From assembly GCA_947650285.1 (NCBI GenBank), contig CANTFL010001445.1, forward strand, positions 248,001 to 312,000: a stretch of 64,000 nt of DNA, given 5' to 3'. Both the position numbers and the translations under genes were made by a program. Origin of the DNA: Hyaloperonospora brassicae. Taxonomy: Eukaryota > Oomycota > Peronosporomycetes > Peronosporales > Peronosporaceae. The notes under the pieces are model-generated. The model ran no database searches, was not told where the DNA came from, and saw only the letters and a list, made by a program, of their open reading frames with translations. The stretch's first letter is position 1. Every line of letters begins with the position of its first letter. Of the stretch, positions 58,301-64,000 are shown in pieces.

Positions 58301-59259
58301 TAGCTGAGACCCGAGGACGTTTGATCGAACGCTAGGTCGAGTAACAGATTAGTATACCACTAGATTTGGGTATCGGGAGGTACCTATATCGATACCTTAG
58401 CGGAAGGTTGGATTACAAGCCGCTGGAGATAGGCAAGATGGGTCGAGCAACCACGTAATGGGTGGCTACGTAACCAGGCAGCACCTCAGAGTGCGTCGTG
58501 CTGGGCTCCGGAGATCTCTTGAGCCGAAAAGCTCAATAATATAATGAGGGTGCGTTATTTGTAAGGAGTTCAAACTGAGTCACAGTACTCGCTGTTTATC
58601 CCAGGGTATAATGAAGGACCGCGCGGAATAACTCTTTAAGGTTAGATCAATGGGTGAAATCCGATTTGGCACAATTCAGCATGGTATAAAAACTCAGTAT
58701 GACAAATAAAAAGAATATTGATAGATGTCAAGATGAAGAGGAGCATAGCTGAAATCGACACCATTTGTCAATGAACTTTGCAAGGACGAATGTGGCAAAG
58801 CAACCACAATAATTACCGTTGAGTTGAAACGTTATAGCCCACAGATCGCAGACGTCGACCGAAAAGAATTCTGATTGAAGGAATACTGTCTGAGACATGT
58901 GGCTCACATCATCAATCCAATCTATTGATATTGATCTGTTGTATACATGTCGGGTGTGGTTCACGCCAAAGATACAGAGAGAGCGCACTTGTTGTAAGCC
59001 ACATAGGTAGAGATAAAAAATCTTTAGGGTAGGGAAACGCGTGACATCGAATTATGGAATACGGATAGGCCAAGCGATGTGCTAGTTGTTTTAGGGTCAA
59101 TTAGTTATCCTTAAACAGACCTCAATTCGCTTCTTCGTACACATGCCAACTTCTTTATTGGGTTGGATCATGGATCACCCAACGTCAAAAAAAGATACAT
59201 ACTTATTACTATATAATTTACCCATATTTCTAGCCAGAGATCAAGACTTTCACATTAGA
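58301..59259. other. No gene recognised
   Basis: Short minus-strand frames at 58728-58988 and 58912-59100 are Cys/Trp-containing but match nothing I know. Confidence 0.35.
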
Positions 59260-59660
59260 AACCCAACTGGGTCGGACGTAGCATAAAGTAAAGGCTAAGG
59301 ATAAAACATCGCGAGACCGTTCAAGTGTTCAAAAGGCTGGCAGATTAAGCATCAACTTTGGACAAGGGGGTCTAGCAGATATTAAGGCGGCTCATATAGA
59401 ACACATTTCAAAGTACTCCCGCAATTGGGTGAAGGGTTCCAAGCGACAGCACCAATCCCAACCACGGTAAAGCTTGTCTTCGACTCAAGTCCACTTAGAA
59501 GAGTACAACCCACCCCACCGATGGGTACACAAGGTGAGGGACGCATACAGCACGAGATCAGAGTACCCCCTCCGTTTGTCGGTATTCCGGACGCCAGTGG
59601 AGATTTGGGATCGACTCTTCAAAATAGCGATTACCACTTACCGGATGGGCGACGACTGAA
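59260..59660 (+). repeat. Diverged copy of the inverted-repeat arm (LTR-like), + orientation
   Basis: Aligns to the right arm at about 49650-50040: ATCGCGAGACCGTTCA.GTGTTCA.AAGGCT, GGGTGAAG, TTC.ACTCAAG.CCAC, CCCACCGA.GGGTACACAAGGTGAG, CGGACGCCAG.GGAGA. Identity is perhaps 70%, so it is much older than the match between the two arms. It shows that the arms belong to a dispersed repeat family. Confidence 0.65.
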
Positions 59661-61660
59661 TGACACTATTTCAATGCCAAGACTGCCAAATATTAGGGAC
59701 AACGTGACGTCGTAAATAAGTTCATCGGGCGAGATCCATATTGCAATGTTGAATCAATGAAAAAGAACCATAGAGAGAAGTGATTGACCGATATATATGA
59801 TAAGATGTTCGGGCTGATAGGCAAACGACGTTCGGAAAATAGTGATGCCACTAAATTGAGGTTAATTGATTCACAAGTAGTGAAATAATATTACCAAGAG
59901 CGATACGAATGGCGTTATTGAACGATACAAAGGGCTCCTGGCTACTTAAATTTTTATCGTAATAGTGGATTTTATGCTGATGTTCGTAGCCGTCACGAAG
60001 ACAGGTACGTTTAAGTTATTTTTGTGCTCAGTAGGCAAATAAACGGCCCCGCACGACACGGAGATGGGCCGCATGCATACGCCAAGGCCGAAACGGAGGA
60101 TTTCTGTACATCCACATAAATATATTTAAAGAGAATATTGTCATGGATACAGAGCTGCAGTAATTAGTAGTATATATATATATCTATTTACTTGGATCTC
60201 CTATTAAATAATTTATTCTATCGTCCTATACAAGAATGTCGACTATGAGGCTTGTTACTTATTTCCAAGATGCGCCAGGTCAAAAAATAAAAGTGCACAA
60301 CCGACGTGCGTCTATACTGCAAGTAGAAAGGCATAACCTGGACGGCGGTAGGGGTGTCCGTGAATGAATTGTTGGCCACCGGCGCCGAGCAGATTGATTG
60401 TAAAAGAAACTTTCCATAAATGATTTTATTGTCGATCAAGGGTTTAAATGTTGTAAAATGTATATATAACAGCGTATTGATCTGGACAAGACACACGGAT
60501 ATATTGTGGATCAATAAGTCATGATCGACCTCCTACTGAAGGTGTATGGACTAGAATCTGCGAACGGGGTACGGAACCTAATTGGGAAAGAGAGCAACCT
60601 TGGGTATGACGACAATGTGTTTTATCTTCTACCAAAAAGAGCCAAGAAGAAAATAAGCGAGAAGTCTATTTAGGCACTGGTGGGGAAAGGTGACAAAAGA
60701 AACGCAATGACCGATGCCTGAATGACTCGAAGGTTGTTAAATAGGGTCGTGCGGTACTTAAAGATGTCAAAGAGTTTAAAATTGCACCTGAAATATGTAG
60801 AGCCGACATCGGATGATATCTATATATATGTATTGTAGCGACGCGAAATTTACCGCCAACAAGCCTGATCGTAAGTCTGTGTTCGGGTGTGTCACAACTC
60901 TGTATATTGCTGTTGGTATTTGGCTGCGCAAGGAACTGTCAAAATTTTCGCTAAGCACAATAGGAGAACATTTCATCTTTGCGTCACAAACGGTTCGCGA
61001 ACTTCTGTAGAAGACGAAGCTGCTGAACGAGTGATAGATTGAGTGAGCGAGCCTATGTGGATGGACAACAAGTCGCCATAAAACAGCTTGCGTCCGAGAT
61101 AAGTCCCTCGCGTGCAAATATGTTGGCATTCGCTACAATGTCATTTGTCATCACTCTCAAGCAGACATGGTGGTCCCAAGGTTCGTAAAGTCGCAGGTTA
61201 TGAGGGTAGACTAATTGACAAAGGCTGTGCCGGCGCCAAGAGTTGAAGAAGTACGCGCGATATACCAGCTGAGGGGGAAACAGGACGCCGCCGGTGAGGT
61301 GTAAAAAAATGACCATGCTTAAGGTTAGCCATGTTTGAGGTCAATGGCTTTACGTTATAATGGTGTCACTTGCATGCCAAAAAATAGGGCGCCCAACCAC
61401 CAGGATCGACGAGACCAAAATGGAAAGATAAGACAGTAAGAGACAGGCAACGTCGTTGACATGTGGTAGGACGACATATTACTTAATATTTAAGCTGGGA
61501 CAATATAATTAAGATGTGGAATCACCGTGCAGGATGTGCCGGTAAGCCGGACAATATCCGACGTGTATATGGCCAAGTTGCATTTCTAATGCCGTTGGGT
61601 TTTGTAATGCCGTAGCATTGACGAACGAATTATATCTTATGCTATATTTTTTCACCTCAC
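59661..61660. other. No gene recognised
   Basis: AT-rich decayed sequence, including a (TA)n run near 60170. It may be the interior of the element whose LTR-like copy lies at 59260-59660. No domain was found on either strand. Confidence 0.35.
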
Positions 61661-61951
61661 TTGTTACAACTTCTGCGCAAGCGCAACCGAGAACTTTCCC
61701 GTTTATTAATGGAAAATAAAAAAGCAGAATTCTTCCAGAATCTCATGATGACAGGTGTCTTTTCAATTTTTTCGGATAAATCCTTGGAACGATTAGTTGC
61801 GCGTGAAACCAGTCGGGTGGAAGAAGACCTCCGAGATCAGATGAATGGAATTTGGTTTCGTGCAGACGTCAGGGTCGGTCATTATGCGCAACGTCATGAG
61901 GTCTCAGCAGAAACCAGGCACAGGTCGCTACGCACAGACATCAATGTGTAG
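61661..61951 (+). pseudogene. Unassigned protein relic
   Basis: A 96-codon + frame without an ATG near its start: LLRKRNRELSRLLMENKKAE, then FSIFSDKSLERLVARETSRV. It is helical and charged, with a regular protein-like composition in a region otherwise without frames. It lies downstream of the + oriented LTR-like copy at 59260-59660 and may be a Gag remnant of that family. Confidence 0.3.
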
Positions 61952-62231
61952 CAAGCTCTCATTGACTGCAGTAAGAACTAATTCTCAGCCAGAATGGCAT
62001 ACATAGTTCGTTTTTAGGAACACTTAGTTTTAGACGCTGATCAAAGTCAAAGAAATTGAAAGGTGAATGTATATTTAGGTCCTAGAATGTGCCATTTTCT
62101 ATACATGATAACTAAACTATGAATACACCAAAGCAGTTATAGTGTTTCTACTCCCTACTCATTGCGCGCGTCTAGCAGAGATCGGCGATTAAATGTAGTG
62201 GTTTATATCAATTAATGAGTAGAACCTGAAG

Positions 62232-62672
62232 TGTAACGGAGTAGCCCGTTACATGAATCCGTCATTAATGAGAAAATGACATTAAATAATAGTATGTTAA
62301 ATATTCTTTCAACAATATCACAAAACATAATGATGTTGTTGAGATGACCGAAGAGTCTACTCGTTGGTTGATATCGTGATGATATCAGCCCACCAATCGC
62401 TGCTAGACGCGCGCAATGGGTGATGAATGACGTCATCATAAATTTAGTTAGATAAATATAATCAAGTCAGGATGAACAAAGAAAACAATAGTGGTGGAAT
62501 ATATTGAATTAAATAACTCTATAACTTTTCTTAGAAACTAGCGTGTTCACTAGTCTCCTTTCCTTTCTCTGTGTTGGTGCACCACTTGGCAGGGCACTAA
62601 CTATCACTGTTGTCAGTATACGGTGAACTTCGTACTGGCAGTTTGGTAAGTAACCGTCGGTGCCCCGTTGCA
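62232..62672 (+). repeat. 5' LTR (element 4)
   Basis: 441 bp, TGTAACGGAG to CCCCGTTGCA. It keeps the terminal hairpin (TGTAACGG.../CCCGTTACA), the GGTTGATATC/GATATCAGCC hairpin (one change), a TGACGTCA palindrome near 62430, and the CTAGTCTCCTTTCCTTTCTCTG block also present in 35650-36088. Confidence 0.85.
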
Positions 62673-62720
62673 CCTGGTAATACTTTGTAGTACGTCCAAG
62701 GAGCACAACCCATCGCCAAC

Positions 62721-63760
62721 ATGAACATGTAGATCGAAGTCGAAGGCAATAGATTTCACGGAAGTCGTAAAAGCTACTCCCATTTGAGCGATGTTATATG
62801 AGTGCGATCGAACGAATGAGTTCGACCGTTGGCGAATAATCTATCTGGACTATGCTATTATTATGGGATAGAGTCCAACCGCATGCCGTCATCAGCAAGC
62901 TCTTGCAACGAGAACTTCATGAGTCGCGAGCGCAGGTGACCTTGTTGCAACAACAAGATCCCCGGCGGACTGAAGCACCGAGACTGCATCAGTCTCAGTC
63001 CGTATTGTCGACGCGTAAGCGTCGACAAAAGTCTCTAAAGCTATAGATATCCGAATACCGGGGAGTCGTGTACGATTCCCTGTTAAGATGAATCGTCGAA
63101 ACCGACGATATAATCGAGGTCCGTCGATTGAGTTACACAATCCGAACGTGTTGAATCGTTAGCCTTCATCAAGCCCTGTTCAGGTAGACGTAAAAGCCAC
63201 CCAGGGCAGAGCTCAGAGCTATATCAAAACGCCTCGAGATTGAGCAGAGTAATCGTAAGGTTCACGCTTACGCTCAGCATGTGCTATACCTTGCAAGACG
63301 AATGGAAGTGAATCCTGTGAGTCTATAATGAAGACCACAATATTCATCTAAGGTTTTGCAGATGGTCCTGTCAGGGAACACCTGGGTCGCGGGGAGCTAA
63401 CAACGCTTTCTGGAGCGATCTACGCTGCGTATCAGGAAGTTTAATTATAGATAGGCTCACACTACGCTGAGACCCTATCGTTCACAGAGAAGACCGGTGG
63501 TCGGAGGTCCAGATTTAACTGACCTCTGTCATTTCGAGGGCGTGAAACCTTGCCCTGTGAATGACAAGCGAATGGTGAGATGCCATCTCTGTCATAAGCT
63601 GGAAAATAATGCATACGAATGCAGTATTTCCCGCTCAGAACCCCGTCGTGCTGAGCGCGGTAAATTTCTACTAGTTGAAGGAACTGGAGGAAGAATGTCC
63701 GATGCTGTTGAGAAGCCGCAACAGCGAAGTGGACCATCAAAAAATGGTCGGGTCCAGTAG
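62721..63760 (+). pseudogene. gag, decayed (element 4)
   Basis: Starts ATGAACATG followed at once by TAG, then several shifts. The better part (63497-63760) reads DKRMVRCHLCHKLENNAYEC and ends at TAG 63758-63760. The zinc knuckle has Asn where His is expected (Asp in element 2). The text after the knuckle parallels element 2 (KPQQRSGPSKNGR). Confidence 0.75.
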
Positions 63761-63775
63761 GGGTGGAGCGCCTCA
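63758..63775 (+). promoter_or_regulatory. Hairpin starting at the gag stop codon (element 4)
   Basis: TAGGGGTGGAGCGCCTCA folds like 29689-29706: G60-T73 (wobble), G61-C72, G63-C71, T64-G70 (wobble), G65-C69, loop GAG; numbers are the last two digits of 637xx. The C-G pair of element 2 is replaced here by a T-G wobble, so pairing is kept. Confidence 0.5.
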
Positions 63776-63969
63776 CTGATCCGGCAACATCGAGTAAAAT
63801 TTGCAAATTTCTTGACGAAGGTTGCTCCCGACACACAGTCACTGTGTGTCTCTGCAACTGGTGATGAGGTTTCCCTAATCACCTTGACCTTGAAAGTGAC
63901 AAAGGACTTGTCACTTCGCGTCCTAGCTGACTGTGGGGCGTCAAACAACTTTTTTCTCGCCAGTCACTA
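63761..63969 (+). pseudogene. Retropepsin, in frame with gag after the TAG (element 4)
   Basis: Without any shift from gag, the frame after TAG reads GWSASLIRQHRVKFANFLTK and onward to LRVLADCGASNNFFLASH, with the Asp-Cys-Gly-Ala active site (Asp codon 63929-63931), then a stop at about 63967. This is the best preserved view of the gag/pro junction in the window: one UAG and no frameshift between the domains. Confidence 0.7.
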
Positions 63970-64000
63970 GAGGCTGGAAGTATCAGCTTTGTGGAGCGGG

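Larger units (their letters stand above)
62232..64000 (+). mobile_element. Element 4: Ty3/gypsy copy, cut by the window end
   Basis: 5' LTR (62232-62672), primer site at 62675 (TGGTAATACTT), decayed gag, gag-stop hairpin and protease with DCGA motif; the rest lies beyond 64000. Same family as elements 1 and 2. Its LTR is closer to the 3' LTR of element 2 than to that element's 5' LTR. Confidence 0.85.

Noticed and set aside
1..64000. CRISPR arrays, bacterial operons, rRNA genes
   Set aside because: No regularly spaced identical repeats, no ribosome-binding-site-led gene clusters and no rRNA-like sequence were seen; all evidence is eukaryotic.

Overview
The window looks like a repeat-rich, gene-poor stretch of an oomycete genome (Peronosporaceae: a downy mildew or Phytophthora-like species). 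Three things suggest this. There is a secreted effector-like gene with an RXLR-type variant (GRLR) and a WY/LWY-type C-terminus. Its promoter has an almost perfect oomycete Inr+FPR start-site element. The repeats are chromoviral-like Ty3/gypsy elements typical of these genomes. Only two genes look intact: a single-exon AP-3 complex beta subunit (11528-14848) and the effector candidate (25007-25597). Almost everything else is transposon sequence in different stages of decay.

Layout. 1-602: relic of a Ty3/gypsy reverse transcriptase. 603-3877: no gene seen. 3878-10955: element 1, a decayed Ty3/gypsy copy on the + strand. 11528-14848: AP-3 beta. 14849-24935: non-coding or fully decayed sequence with a retropepsin relic and a 40-bp minisatellite. 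24936-25597: effector with promoter. 26078-26755: GC-rich insert between 11-bp direct repeats. 28103-36088: element 2, a better preserved Ty3/gypsy copy with two LTRs, gag, pol and a long antisense frame. 36089-44740: minus-strand dual-RNase H Ty3/gypsy relic, cut by element 2 on its left and carrying a deleted MULE with 139-bp terminal inverted repeats. 46556-50029: two 820-bp arms in inverted orientation, two mismatches in all, around a 1.8-kb spacer. 50030-52500: decayed sequence. 52500-57139: AT-rich, ORF-poor sequence with a degenerate satellite of about 90 bp. 57200-61951: further decayed repeats. 62232-64000: element 4, a third copy of the element 1/2 family, cut off by the window end.

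The most interesting material is in the element 1/2/4 family. (i) Element 2 is packed with short perfect hairpins through its coding region, far more than chance predicts. Where copies can be aligned, some stems are kept by compensatory, partly synonymous, base changes. (ii) In all three copies gag ends in TAG, and that TAG is the first triplet of a GC-rich hairpin. In element 4 the protease follows in the same frame, which suggests stop-codon readthrough. (iii) Between pol and the 3' LTR lies an antisense frame of about 505 codons with a coiled-coil C-terminus; a more decayed relative sits at the same place in element 1. Together these suggest a retrotransposon lineage with a structured genomic RNA, readthrough-regulated Gag-Pol and an antisense-encoded accessory protein. 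All functional statements are inference from sequence alone.
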